From: Microglena sp. YARC
Lineage: Eukaryota > Chlorophyta > Chlorophyceae > Chlamydomonadales > Chlamydomonadaceae
Reading direction: 5' to 3'
NCBI GenBank assembly: GCA_022414725.1
Contig: CM039462.1
Span: 54,066,973-54,130,972, forward strand
DNA: 64,000 bases
Position numbers and translations under genes: made by a program. Below are positions 1-9,835 of the stretch, one piece after another. The number at the start of each line of letters is the position of its first letter. Within the stretch, counting starts at the first letter, position 1. A model generated the notes under the pieces. It worked only from the letters and a program-made list of their open reading frames with translations, was not told the DNA's origin and ran no database searches.

Positions 1-160
1 GCCCATCCTTCTGGGGGGCGCGAGACCCCAGTGTCACCCCGTTGTCTGTCTGTTTGTGCGACCGACGCGCGAATGAGACAAAGCCTGACATGTCAGCCAA
101 CTGTCTTGCAACTAACTGGCTTCATTCCGCTCCATTTCTTTGCCACCTGTCGTTCCGATA
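1..160. repeat. Dispersed repeat, inverted relative to 62845-63000
   Basis: The first 160 bases resemble the reverse complement of 62845-63000, sharing the CTTCTGGGGGGCG start, the CAGCCAAC block and the GCCACCTGTCG end, with diverged tetranucleotide DNA between. It looks like a dispersed repeat cut by the window edge. No coding potential is seen from here to base 1028 apart from the MITE copy and the (CT)n tract. Confidence 0.55.
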
Positions 161-395
161 CCCAACACTCTCCGCCAATTTTCCGCGTTGCTTACGACGC
201 TGCCTAGGACCTGTTTGCCAGCTTTCTGGAAGCCAGGTTGCAAAAATTGCGACACAAGCATGATTACAGGGTTGTGGCATAACACGGTATAGGGCGGAGC
301 GCGGAGGGTCAGGGGTGCAGCGCGTCGCACTGAGTCGCTCAATTCGTCGCGACGTGTCGCACACAAGAAAACACAGTGGGTCTAAGGAACTAAAA

Positions 396-593
396 CTTTT
401 ATCTTCAGCTACAAACAGCAGCTTCTAAGCAGTTCCCTGAGTCAGCCACTGGGCTAAACCCTAAGATTTCAACAGTAATGGAAAGATGATTCTGCCAGCT
501 TCCAGATGCACTATGATGCTCTAGGTTTGGCTGGGTAGCAAGCAAGAAGAGCTGCCTAGAAGCTGCTGCTGGTAGCTGAAAGGAAAAGCTATG
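396..593. mobile_element. MITE family 1 copy (AGCTTCTAGGCAGCTCCC type)
   Basis: An element of about 200 bp with imperfect terminal inverted repeats of about 55 bp. The left arm reads CAGCTAC..CAGCAGCTTCTAAGCAG and the right arm is its complement, ending GAAAAGCTATG. Other copies lie at 7773-7959, 7988-8186, 10488-10678, 42943-43134 and 59267-59469, with fragments near 940-995, 13160-13247, 16311-16372 and 43273-43450. There is no coding capacity, so it is a non-autonomous DNA-transposon-like element. Confidence 0.7.
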
Positions 594-672
594 GCAGGAA
601 CCCAATGGAACGGTAAAGCTTATCCAGCGAGTGTAATGTGATGACGGTGTCGCGAAGAAAGAAGAAGAAGAC

Positions 673-716
<44 letters not shown>
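673..716. repeat. (CT)n microsatellite
   Basis: A nearly perfect CT dinucleotide run. It produces the meaningless ERERER minus-strand reading frames. Confidence 0.95.
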
Positions 717-718
<2 letters not shown>

Positions 719-1028
719 GCATATTATATCATATCTTTCACTTACATTAATCGCAAACGCATCCAACAGCAGTGCCCGAAACATGCAGGTCGGTAGTTCA
801 AAAACAAGAATAAGGAGGCAGGAAACACCATGTGACAACAATGTAGTCAATCCATCTAAGTCATGGAAACCCAGTGCCGAAGTCATGGAAAGCTATGGAG
901 GGAACCCAATGTAACGCAGAAAGATGATTCTGCTAGCTTCCAGATGCACTATGTTTGGCTGGGCAGCACGCAAGGAGAGCTGAAAAGAAAAGCTAGGGAA
1001 GAAATCCAATGAAACCGTGAAAGCTTAC

Positions 1029-1175
1029 CCGGCGTGTGAACTCCCCCAAGGCAGCCAAGGAGCTGGCTTCATACATGTGCATCCATGCCTCTCCAGGTCG
1101 GCAACCCAGCTTGGACAGCCCACAGCCCAAGTTCCCTAACTCAGCAGATGTCATGCTCCCCATGCGGTTATACAC
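1029..1175 (-). CDS. OPR-protein gene, exon D (3'-most recognised)
   Basis: This exon encodes 49 residues starting VYNRMGSMTSAEL, with LGNLGCGLSKLGCRPGEAWM, the end of one OPR-type helical repeat and the P-x-x-W start of the next. The minus-strand acceptor is ..ACTCAG and the donor is CGG|GTAAGC. Phase is 0 on both sides and continues directly from the exon at 2511-2782. A sense C-run (plus G-run at 1237-1264) lies upstream of the acceptor. Diverged copies of this exon occur at 1680-1748 (its 5' junction) and 3146-3218 (its 3' end). The true C-terminus, usually a RAP domain in this class, was not found. Confidence 0.72.
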
Positions 1176-1231
1176 CTGAGTGAGTGAGAAGCTGCCTTTG
1201 TTACGGTGTATGGTGGTGGTGGTGAGTGTGT

Positions 1232-1236
<5 letters not shown>

Positions 1237-1264
<28 letters not shown>
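1237..1264. repeat. G homopolymer run
   Basis: An uninterrupted run of about 28 G on the plus strand, which is C on the OPR sense strand, about 60 nt upstream of the exon D acceptor. It may act as an extended pyrimidine tract. Confidence 0.9.
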
Positions 1265-1265
<1 letters not shown>

Positions 1266-1679
1266 CGGGGGGCGATTTTTGACTAGTTTAGCCAGACCTA
1301 TGCGTCGCAGGTTGGCGACGGAATAGCGATGCGTCATAGAAGAACAAAAGTGGTGGTTAGAATGGTTGGTGCGTATGTGCTTGTCATACCATAGTTGCCT
1401 TTGTTTGCTGTTATTATTTATAATTGTATGAAGAGATTGGATCAAATATATTTTGATAAGAATGCGCTGATTTTAATTGATTAGGTTACAGCCAAAGACG
1501 AGGGGTAGCCTTAAAGGCTGGAGCAATGTAGTCAAGTTCAAATTTAAAGTCAAATTCAAGTACCTTGGTGAGGCACAGGGGTTCCCACATCAAAATGTTT
1601 AGGCTCTAAATTTTGGGCTTCAAATTGTAGGCTCTACATTTAAGGCTTTGAATTTAAGGCTTTAGATTTTAGGAAAGAA

Positions 1680-2400
1680 CCCAGCTTGAACAGCCCACAA
1701 CCCATGTTCGCTAACTCAGCATGTCATGCTCCCCATGCGGTTATACACACTGTTCTTTCACTATTATACACACTGTTCTTTCACTATTACACACTCTACT
1801 CATATATTATATGATTTATTATTACACTGTTCTTTTATTATTAGAGCCCATAGGTAGCACCTTCTCACCACCACCACGACCCCCCAAAACCAAACCAAAC
1901 CCCTAACCCACCTCTACCCAGCACCTTGACACCCAAGCTTTCCCACGTCAACAAATGTACTTCTGCATGTGAATGGACCCCCCCCCCCCCCCCCCCCCCC
2001 TACACACACACACCAGCTTCCCTGCAGCACCTTCTCACCACCACCACGAAGTCCCTAACAGCTCAACCCACACCTCAACCCACCTCTACGCAGCATCTGG
2101 ACACCCAAGCTTTCCCATGTCAACACATGTACTTCTGCATGTTAATTGTCCCCCCCCCCCCCCCCCCCCCTACACACACACACCAAGCATCCCCGCATCA
2201 CATTCTCACCACCACCACGAAGTCCCTAACAGCTCAACCTGCTCCCCAACCCACCTCTACGCAGCATCTAGAAACCCAAGCTTTCCCAGGGTTGAGCTGC
2301 AGCTGAGTCAAACCGCTAATAGAGGCAAGGACCTCGGCATTTGACATAAGAGCATGCGTCAAGTGATTTGATACAACACGACACCCATGGCTGAGGCACT
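1680..2400 (-). repeat. Tandem diverged copies of OPR exon-intron junctions
   Basis: The intron between OPR exons C and D holds a copy of the exon D 5' junction (1680-1748). It also holds repeated copies of the exon C 3' end with its donor (around 1920-1960, 2075-2140 and 2245-2400), each with the CTACGCAGCATCT..CCCAAGC core. They alternate with plus-strand C-runs (1979-2000, 2150-2170) and CA-rich DNA. Copies carry substitutions and stops, so they are intronic debris and not extra exons. Confidence 0.7.
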
Positions 2401-2510
2401 GGCTTTCCATCGGGGCTTTCCCAGGGCCTATAGGTAACAGATTCTCCGCATCACCCTGTCACCACCACCACCACCTACTCTCTAACCACTCAACCCACTC
2501 CCCAACCCAC

Positions 2511-2782
2511 CTCTACGCAGCATCTAGAAACCCACGCTTTCCCAGGGTTGAGCTGCAGCTGAGTCAATCCGCTAATAGAGGCAAGAACCTCGGCATTTGA
2601 CATGGAGGACATGCGGCGAGTGATTTGATACAACAAGACACCCATGACTGAGGCACTGGGTTTCCATCGGAGCTTTCCCAGAGCCCATAGGTAGCAGGTG
2701 ATGTCCGCATTAGAAAAGTAGCAAAACTGAGCTGCTGCTGATTGGGCGCATGTCTCCATCCATCGGTCTGGGGGGCAGAAGT
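2511..2782 (-). CDS. OPR-protein gene, exon C
   Basis: The exon encodes about 90 residues beginning DFCPPDRWMETC. The PPDRW matches the PPPEW signature of octotricopeptide repeats, followed by NADITCYLWALGKLRWKP and NAEVLASISGLTQLQLNPGKAW, so two helical-repeat units are visible. The acceptor is CTTGCAG and the donor is GTAGAG|GTGGGT. The leading GAC codon is completed by the last base of exon B, and the exon ends in phase 0, so the frame runs through. OPR proteins bind chloroplast or mitochondrial RNAs; the target here cannot be inferred. Confidence 0.78.
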
Positions 2783-2821
2783 CTGCAAGAGAAAGAAGTT
2801 GGAGATTGGAGCTATAAACAA

Positions 2822-2897
2822 AGTAAATAAATAAATACTTAGCCTTATTATGAGGCGTGAGGTTGAGGGGGCCAGCCTGTTTGCTTTTACTGGGGCC
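2822..2897 (+). repeat. Dispersed repeat family 4 copy
   Basis: A short element with core GAGGTTGAGGGGGCCAGCC followed by GGGGCCAACC. Further copies are at 12983-13063 (plus), 11735-11812 and 59043-59150 (minus), with a fragment at 39283-39330. All lie in introns or non-coding DNA. It has no coding capacity. Confidence 0.6.
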
Positions 2898-3227
2898 AAC
2901 CACCAATAAATTTGAACTAATTTTATAAGTAATGTACGTACAGATGTACAATCACATGGGTCTGGCTAAAGTAGTCAGAAATTGCCCCCCCACCCTCCCT
3001 CCCCACCCGAAACATAAGCAGCTGCTCACTCGCTTAGGTGTACAATCATCTGCTGTTAGCAAACTTGGGCTGTGGGACTCCTTCATGCGACGTGTGGCAA
3101 GAACGCTGGTACAGGAAGCAATATATTCCGTAGGGGATGGCAGTAAGTGAACTCTCCCACGGCAGCCAGGGAGCTAGCTTCATACATGTGCATCCATGCC
3201 TCTCCAGGTCGGCAACCCCTACGGAAT

Positions 3228-3391
3228 ATACTGCCTCCTGTACCAGCATTCTTGCCACACGTCGCATGAAGGAGTCCCTACTGCCTGGAGGGTGACACTT
3301 ACTATGTCTGCCATGGTGACTTTCCCCAGCTGCGGCGTACTGGAGGGTCCCCTTAACACCACGCCCCTCCAGACGTTCTATCCTTTTTTTA
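3228..3391 (+). mobile_element. 5'-truncated LINE 3' end
   Basis: This stretch matches, in opposite orientation, the 3' terminal part of the LINE at 45786-45935: TACCAGCATTCTTGCCACAC, then GTCTGCCATGGTGACTTTCC, then AACACCACGCCCCTCCAGAC and a T-run. It is a typical 5'-truncated insertion. The start of the block (3225-3282) is also an inverted repeat of 3069-3135, giving a local fold-back. Confidence 0.7.
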
Positions 3392-3419
3392 CCATCCCCA
3401 ACCGCCGACCAATTGCCAA

Positions 3420-3603
3420 CCCCAAGCACCCACCAACGAATGCGAAGCCATTCAAAACACTTTGTATGAAACAAACACCCCGCCATCCCCACTAAACCCC
3501 ACCTGTCCCCAAAACGCACCGACCAACATATGCCAACCCCAAGCACCCAACAACGTATGCGGAGTCAGTCCACAGAATCCCCCCCCCCCCCCCCCCCCCC
3601 CCC
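3420..3603 (-). repeat. Copies of OPR exon B donor junction plus C-run
   Basis: Three or four copies of the segment CACC(A/T)ACCAACATATGCGAAG, the plus-strand view of the exon B 3' end and its donor, precede the real junction at 3624. A plus C-run (3580-3603) means the sense strand has a G-run just after the donor. Confidence 0.65.
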
Positions 3604-3623
3604 TTCCTCCAACAGGCACCTAC

Positions 3624-4395
3624 CAACATATGCGAAGCCTAAGAGCATGGTTGCCAGCGTTTGAGGACGCATGTTACGAAGCCGTGGCTCAGCGACCGCC
3701 ACCATAGCGTTCAACCACTCCTCCCCTGGGTTCACCTTCAGCTTGCCCAACGTCACCAGCATCATCGTCAGGCCAACAGGCTGGAACTCGGACATGCGTC
3801 TTCGAGAAGCTGTCAGGAATGCAGTCACCCAGCCAGTGTCCAGAGACTTCAAGTGCGGCTGCCGTAGAAGCCGCTGTTCCACCAGTCGAATCCGAACATC
3901 CCGAGTCTTGCTCTTCATGCTGTCCAGGTTAGGCTGGGACTGCTGGCTACCTCTACTAGCTACTGCAGCGACAGCAGCCTCACCCTGCACATTGTGGTGG
4001 CTGGGGGCGGCCCTCCCTGACGCCGCGTGGGATGCTTCAGGTTCCCCATTGCCGTTGCTGCTGTGCTCCTGCTGGTGGCTGCCTTGCTGCTGGTGTATCC
4101 CCGCCACCTCAAAGCTGCCAGGTGCCTTGGCATTATCCCCCACAAAGGCCACGGTAGATGGGAACAGCTGCAAGTGTTGATGCGATCCACTGACAGTGTG
4201 CTGCAGTTTCCACAGTGCCCAGAGCACGTTGCTCAGCTCTTGCGAGTTGAATTCAGGCATGCGAACTTCTAAGTGGGCCAGTATTTCGGTGAGCCAGCGC
4301 TTCTCAACACCCCTGCGACCAGTCAGCCGTGCAACTGCGTACAGCAGGTTACTGAGCTCCTGTGGTTTGAAGGCAGCGAACTTCTTGCGGCTGAC
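3624..4395 (-). CDS. OPR-protein gene, exon B
   Basis: The exon encodes about 257 residues. From the start come KKFAAFKPQELSNLLYAVARL, then KRWLTEILAHLEVRMPEFNS, then QELSNVLWALWKL, a Q/S/H-rich linker of about 90 residues, and then FQPVGLTMMLVTLGKLKVNP and MRPQTLATMLLGFAYV. These are successive helical pairs with the (F/M)xPQ-x-L-x-N spacing of OPR proteins. The acceptor is TTTCAG and the donor is GTTG|GTAGGT. It starts in phase 0 and ends with one spare base that exon C completes. Four damaged copies of its 5' end lie upstream at 4480-5150. Confidence 0.82.
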
Positions 4396-4479
4396 CTGAA
4401 ATACCGAAAATGGGGCATGTTTAGGAGCGGGAAAAGGTGTAGGACATCACTGTTTGTTTTTGGGGCTACATGTTTTTGG

Positions 4480-5150
4480 GGCAACACCCCTGCGACCGAT
4501 CAGCCTTGCCACTGCGTACAGCGGGTTTCTGAGCTCCTGTGGTTTGAAGGCAGCGAACTTCTTGCGGCTGACCTGAAATACCGAAAATGGGGCATGTTTA
4601 GGAGCGGGAAAAGGTGTGGAAGATCACTGTTTATTTTTGGGGCTACATGATTTTGGGGCAACACCCCTGCGACCGATCAGCCTTGCCACTGCGCACAGCA
4701 GGTTACTGAGCTCCTGTGGTTTGAGGGCGGCGAACTTCTTGCGGCTGACCTGAAATACCAAAACGGGGCATGTTTAGGAGCGGGAAAAGGTGTGGAAGAT
4801 CACTGTTTATTATTGGGGCTACATGATTTTGGGGCAACACCCCTGCGACCGATCAGCCTTGCCACTGCGCACAGCAGGTTACTGAGCTCCTGTGGTTTGA
4901 GGGCGGCAAACTTCTTGCGGCTAACATGGAATACCGAAAATGGGGCAGGTTTAGGAGAGGGAAAAGGTGTGGAAGATCACTGTTTATTATTGGGGCTACA
5001 TGATTTTGGGGCAACACCCCTGCGACCGATCAGCCTTGCCACTGCGCACAGCAGGTTACTGAGCTCCTGTGGTTTTAAGTCGGCGAACTTCCGGCGGCCA
5101 ACATGGAATACCGAAAATGGGGCAGGTTTAGGAGAGGGGAAATGTGTGGA
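4480..5150 (-). repeat. 177-bp tandem copies of OPR exon B 5' junction
   Basis: Four extra copies (five with the real exon) of a unit of 176-178 bp. In each, intron DNA ends in the sense GGTATTTCAG acceptor region and continues into about 90 bp of exon B ending GGTCGCAGGGGTGTT. Unit marks at the acceptor are near 4391, 4569, 4745, 4921 and 5098. The two copies farthest from the exon have CATGTT in place of CAGGTC and so have lost the acceptor AG. Confidence 0.85.
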
Positions 5151-5232
5151 CCATGCAATTTGTATGATATCATATGATGTCGCCCTCGCCTTTACTCAGC
5201 AATATATGATGTGCCGGTCCCTATTGATATGG
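5148..5232. mobile_element. MITE family 2 fragment (hAT-like, ATATCATATGAT-rich)
   Basis: Palindromic ATGATATCATATGAT DNA followed by ATATGATGTGCCGGTCCCTA, the right end of the family best seen at 41936-42108. The other end is degraded. Confidence 0.55.
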
Positions 5233-5559
5233 CAGGAGCTTACAGCGGTTTGGCTTAAACCCAACTTTGAACACCAGTTTTTGCTTGTCATACTTCGACA
5301 TTTAAAGGCTTCGACTTTTAAAGGTTTGGCAAATACATTTTAAACCCGGTCCTTTAAAAGGGTAATAGACCAAGAAAGAAAAAATACGAATTTGTATCAT
5401 CCTATCATTCCTTGCTCTCCCCATGCCCAAAATGTATCATGCGCAGTGCCATTCTACCTGGCCAATGCGCACTATCCACTGCTCAATGCTCCAACCTGCT
5501 ATCTATCATCCTGAGACATCCATTTGTATTCAATCAATCAGCGGAAAGTATGACCACTC

Positions 5560-6405
5560 TTACTTTTCATTTGCTCCCTCCTTCCCCCCCCCCCCCCCCC
5601 CCCACCTCCATCCCCCCTTCCAAGCCCCTCCCTCCCCTCCCTCCCCCCCCCACTTCCAAGCCCCTCCATTCCCCCCTTGCCCTGTACCTTTCGGCCCTTC
5701 CTCCCCTCCAAGCCCTTCTCTTCCCACCCCTCCCAAGCCCTCCCCTTCCCCACTGTACCCGGAGCAGTTGCAGCAGCCAGCCTTTGGTGGGAACCACCCT
5801 TATGAGTACCATGTCATACGTGTCATCCACTCAGGGCTGGCCTCCCCCCCCCCCTTCCGCCCTACCTGGAGCAGTTGCAGAAGCCAGCCTTTTGTGGGAA
5901 CCACCCCCATGAGGGCCATGCCAAACGGGATATTAGCCTGTGCAGTGGTTCAAACTCCTCCCAGCAGGACTCTGTTGCCGCAGTCATATGTATCATCCAC
6001 TCAGGACTGGCCTTTCCTTACCCCCCTCCTCTGCCTACCCCAGACAGTTGCCGCAGCCAGATTTTGGCCCTTTCTCCCCCTCCCAGCTCTTCTCTTCCCC
6101 CCCCCCCCCCCCCCCTCCTCTACCTACCTGAAACAGTTGCTGTACCCAGCTTTTGGCCGTCCCTTCCCTCCTAGCCCTTCTCTTCCCCCCCCCCCCCCCC
6201 CCCCCCCCCCTTCTACCCTACCTGGAGCAATTGCAGCAGCCAGCCTTTGGTGGGAACCACCCTTATGAGGGCCATGCCATACGCGATATTAGCCTGTGCT
6301 GTGGTTCAAACTCCTCCCAGCAGGACTCTGTTGCCACAGTCATTTTTGGTCGTCCCTTTCCTCATAGCCCTTCCCTTCCCCCCCCTCCCAAGCCCCCCCC
6401 CCCTT
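5560..6405 (-). repeat. Copies of OPR exon A donor junction with C-runs
   Basis: Three diverged copies (near 5755-5830, 5865-5990 and 6210-6340) of the exon A 3' end, reading sense GGTTCCCACCAAAGGCTGGC..CTCCAG|GTAGGG. They are separated by plus-strand C-runs (5584-5603, 6098-6113, 6187-6210). The resulting proline-rich plus-strand frames are artefacts. Confidence 0.8.
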
Positions 6406-6414
6406 CTACCCTAC

Positions 6415-7098
6415 CTGGAGCAGTTGCAGCAGCCAGCCTTTGGTGGGAACCACCCCCATGAGGGCCATGCCATACGCAATGTTAGCCAAGTGCTGGGGTT
6501 CAAACTCCTCCCAGCGAGACTCAGTTGCTGCAATCATACGTGCCATCCACTCAGGACTGGGTTGATGTCCACATTTTGCAACGGCCCAAAATATATTAGC
6601 CAGCTGGCGTGGTCCGAATTTGCGCATGCCATATTCAACCTCCGCTAGCAAGGAGTGCATCAGATGGGCTGCGCCTGGAGAAAGCTTTGACCGGAGGACC
6701 TCATGCCTACCGTTTGAATTATTTGACTTAGAATCTGATCTCTCTGAGGCGCCAGCGCGCCGTGTTGGCTGGCTGCTGCCATAGCTAGTGCTGGGGCCCA
6801 GGTCCGATCCCCCGTAGTTGTTGCCGGAATAGCGGTCATAGCTGGTGCTGGGTCCCAAGTCTGACCCCCCCTGGTTGCCAGCATAGCGGTCATGGCTTGA
6901 GCTGGATTCCATTTTGGACAAGTGCGTGATCATGGCTGCAATGTGGATGGGGTTCATTTGCTCGCCATGCTGCAAATGGATGGATTGCAGATGCTGCCAG
7001 CTTTGGCTGTGCATGATTATCCCAGTAAGCTGCCGCTCCTCTGCTTGCGTCATTGGCAAGCGGGGGACAATGTTCCATGGGAGCTGCTGCAGTTGGGG
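6415..7098 (-). CDS. OPR-protein gene, exon A
   Basis: This 684-bp exon (228 codons, phase 0 to 0) begins PQLQQLPWNIVPRLPMTQAE. It has a low-complexity linker with repeated GGSDLGPSTSYDRYSGN modules, then the repeats KFGPRQLANIFWAVAKCGHQ, PSPEWMARMIAATESRWEEF and EPQHLANIAYGMALMGVVP, ending LLQLLQ. PSPEW is a clear OPR motif. The acceptor is TTCCCACAG and the donor CCAG|GTAGGG. OPR proteins are organelle-targeted regulators of RNA stability, processing or translation; the target RNA is unknown. It reads directly into exon B (LLQ|VSRKK). Confidence 0.85.
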
Positions 7099-7119
7099 CT
7101 GTGGGAAAGTAGAGGGATG

Positions 7120-7690
7120 GGGGAGGAGGAGTGTGTGTGTTTGTGTGCGGTGTGGTGGGGGGAGTAAAAGGCGTGGGGAGTGGTGGTGGTTGTGTGCGTG
7201 TGTGGTTGTTTGTGGAGAGGGGGGATCAATGGGTTGGGGAATGGTGGTGGTTGTGTGTGTAGGGGGGGGAGCAGTGTTCCATGGGAGCCGCTGCAGGTGG
7301 GGCTGCATGGAAGTAGAGGGGTGGGGCGGTGGAGGGTGTGTGTGTGGTGAGAGGAGTCAATGAGTTCGAGAGTGATGGTAGTTGTGTGTGTGTAGGGGCG
7401 GAGCAGTGTTCCTTGGGAGCCGCTGCAGTTGGGGCTGCAGGGAAGTATAGGGGTGGGGAGGAGGATTGTGTGTGTGTGTGCGGTGGGGGGGTGGCGGAGT
7501 GTGGTGGTGGTGGCGGAGTTTGGGGGGGTCAAAGGGGTGGTGAGAGGTGGTGGTGGTGTGTGTATGCGTCTGCGTGTGTGTGTTTGTGTGTGTGTGTGTG
7601 GGGGGGATGTATCGGGTTGGAAGGTGGTGGTGGTGGTGTGCTCGTGTGTGTGTGCGTGTATGTGTGTGTGCGTGTGTGTGGGAGGGTCAT
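7120..7690. repeat. GT/CA-rich DNA with copies of exon A acceptor
   Basis: Long GT-rich stretches on the plus strand contain two copies (7268-7315 and 7405-7445) of the exon A 5' junction, with sense CCTGCAG|CCCC..CTGCAGCGGCTCCC. The small frames in this stretch are low-complexity artefacts. Confidence 0.7.
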
Positions 7691-7772
7691 TGGTCTTTTC
7701 TGCAGTTCCATGTTGTCAGATGCTCTAGGGAAAAAGAAGGCAGCAGAAGCAAACAGGTAGTGGAGAACATCA

Positions 7773-7959
7773 GGTCTTTTCTTGACAGCTTCTAGGCAGC
7801 TCCCTGAGCCAGCCACGTTACTGCATGCAACTACTTAGGCATTTCTAGACAGCTGATTGTGTCAGCTAAAAGGTGCCGTAGGTTGCGTTATAAAGGCTGA
7901 AAAGCTCGTCAGGGGATCTGACTAGAAGCTGTTGCTTGCCGCTGAAAAAAACAGCTATG
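7773..7959. mobile_element. MITE family 1 copy
   Basis: Left arm CTTTTCTTGACAGCTTCTAG, right arm ending AAACAGCTATG. It lies directly beside another copy at 7988-8186, so two elements sit in tandem within the OPR 5' intron. Confidence 0.65.
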
Positions 7960-7987
7960 ATGAGGATGGCGATGATGCAGTGTTACT

Positions 7988-8186
7988 TATTTCAGCTAAA
8001 AACAGCAGCTTCTAGGCAGCTCCCCTGTCTGGCTAATCAGCCAAACCTAAAGCAACCTTGTTCACCTTGAAGCTGACGTAATCAGCTGTCCAGGACAGCT
8101 GGAATTGTTCAGTCCAGACCAGTGGCCAGCTCAGGGAGCTGCCAAGAAGCTGTAGTGAGAAGCCGAAAAGAAAAACCCTGACCTGA
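7988..8186. mobile_element. MITE family 1 copy
   Basis: Left arm TTTCAGCTAAAAACAGCAGC, right arm AGGGAGCTGCCAAGAAGCTG then GAAAAGAAAAACC. No coding capacity. The DNA from 8190 to 9130 shows no recognisable exon apart from the MITE 2 fragment. Confidence 0.68.
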
Positions 8187-8466
8187 TGGCTTATCTAGTC
8201 ATCTGAGCTGATGGCCAAGGTTTGTTCGAAGAATATTAATCAAAGCCTTTACGTTGCACAATGGTGGTCCTAGCAGCCTTTATGTCCCCAAGAAGCAACC
8301 CCAGCAGGCTCCAACATAGCAACCCATAAACACCAACGTACGTAATGTAGCACAAGTGCTACTGGTACCACCTTCAAGAAATCCCTGCTGATGGCTTGTT
8401 AAGTAAAATTGGGGGGCGGCAGATATGTGCGATGAGGACAAGGGACCATGATGTCCTAATTGTAAT

Positions 8467-8575
8467 TAGAGACCGGCAGGTCACATGATGTTGACCAAAG
8501 GCGAGTCTGATATCATGTGATATCGTACAAATTGCATCATATGATTATATTATCATGTAAAATCATACTTGTGTT
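8467..8575. mobile_element. MITE family 2 partial copy
   Basis: Starts TAGAGACCGGCAGGTCACAT and continues GATGTTGACCAAAGGCGAGT, then ATATCATGTGATATC. It matches the left half of the hAT-like MITE at 41936-42108; the right end is not clear. Confidence 0.6.
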
Positions 8576-9135
8576 CCCAAATTGCAATGCACGAGATGCC
8601 TGTTGAACGTCTAATACATTACGTGGAGGGAGGTTAGAATTGAAAGTAAGGGGATGGGGGTCAGGGCACAGGCAGAATAATTTGTTGCTGGACAACTGGG
8701 GTGGTGGCCTGGTCAAGGAGTCATAACTTGGACTATTTAAACTATCTAGCCCACTTAGTGTGCCCCCTGTTTTCTGTGGCTATCTAGGATATAGGATTGA
8801 CAGACGGTGAGCAGGCCAGAGTTGGCTGAAGAATCATGTAACAATTTAAATTAAAATGCAAGAAGACATGGAGGCATATGAAGGAAGATCCTGGTAGTGT
8901 CAGAGCAATTCTACCCATGGGTGAATTGCCAAATCCAAGTGGTTCCTCCCTAGTCCTAGCGTAAGTCTTCTTTCAGCCAGGCGATCAGCGTACCTGATTG
9001 CCCGCGTTGTTGAAGTAGGGTGCTGAATTTTCCGAGCTCACCCTGGCTGCCTGAGAAATCCACAGGAGGCAGATGGGATTTGTTACGGCAAGTCCGGAAG
9101 TCCAACTTTTTGCAAGCCAACGGTCTTGGTCTTAC

Positions 9136-9216
9136 CTGAACCCTTTGGAACTTCCGCTTGGAGAGAGTGCCAGGCTTCAGCCCGAATTGATGAGTGAATT
9201 GCATGCATGGAGACAT
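9136..9216 (-). CDS. Possible first exon of the OPR gene
   Basis: A 27-codon frame starts at an ATG (9214-9216), reads MSPCMQFTHQFGLKPG and ends at a good donor, TTCAG|GTAAGACC. It is basic and free of acidic residues, as expected of an organelle transit peptide, and ends in phase 0, which fits exon A. There is no homology to confirm it and other starts are possible. Confidence 0.3.
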
Positions 9217-9249
9217 CAGGACCAACCGTGATTTCCCTTCATGCACGGC

Positions 9250-9835
9250 CTTAGTGCATTAAGCAAGCCGTCAAAACGTACAGCCGATTGAAGCTGCTGG
9301 CTCGGCTAGAGGGACCACTATGCAGTTATATGGATGACTTCGCCTCAGGCGGGTAGCGATTGCGAAGACACGCAGGAATGATTAATAGCACACCAGGATT
9401 GGGCAGCAAGGGACTTCGAATGGTACCCCTGAATCGGTAGGGGCAGCGAGTAGAGCAGATTGCTAGCAATTGGGATGGAAACGAAGGCGACGATGGCGTG
9501 GCCTGGTGCGAGGAGATAAGATACGGCAGTGTGCCAACATTGCACGCAGCTGGGAGACGGGGGAAGGAAATCAGCGTAGTCTCTCCGGCATTGCAATACC
9601 GTACCGCATCCGGGTACAAGGTCAGGGTTTCCCCTGCAGACTGCATTCTTAATCCACGCCATTCCTGTACTAGGCTTTGCCTGCCGATGTCTCCACTAGC
9701 TACTCTAGATCTACGCATTCCAAATATTTAACGGTTATGAAAGCTAAATAGAGAAGTTGTCAAATAAGAAGCTGATCAGCATCCCTCCGGAAATCATCTT
9801 CAGCTTTTGAATTAGATAGAGAAAGCTTGCCCAAG
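9250..9835. promoter_or_regulatory. Shared upstream region between divergent OPR and RPB1 genes
   Basis: If the OPR 5' exon is correct, about 600 bp separate the two divergent start codons, so this interval should hold both promoters. No confident TATA box or other element is called. Only small unsupported frames occur here. Confidence 0.3.

Noticed and set aside
405..886. Frames rich in ERERER
   Set aside because: Translation of the (CT)n microsatellite at 673-716.
733..886. Possible further OPR exon (minus strand, ending ATTAAT|GTAAGT)
   Set aside because: It has an acceptor-like CCATAG and a good donor in the right phase, but the peptide (LSMTSALGFHDLDGL) lacks clear OPR repeats.
5412..6650. 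Proline-rich plus-strand ORFs
   Set aside because: They arise from C-runs and antisense copies of the OPR exon A end.
7120..7816. VCVCV and THTHT frames on both strands
   Set aside because: Low-complexity GT/CA repeat translation.
9326..9718. ORFs of 105-130 codons between OPR and RPB1
   Set aside because: No family similarity, no conserved motifs, and overlapping frames in the same stretch suggest chance.
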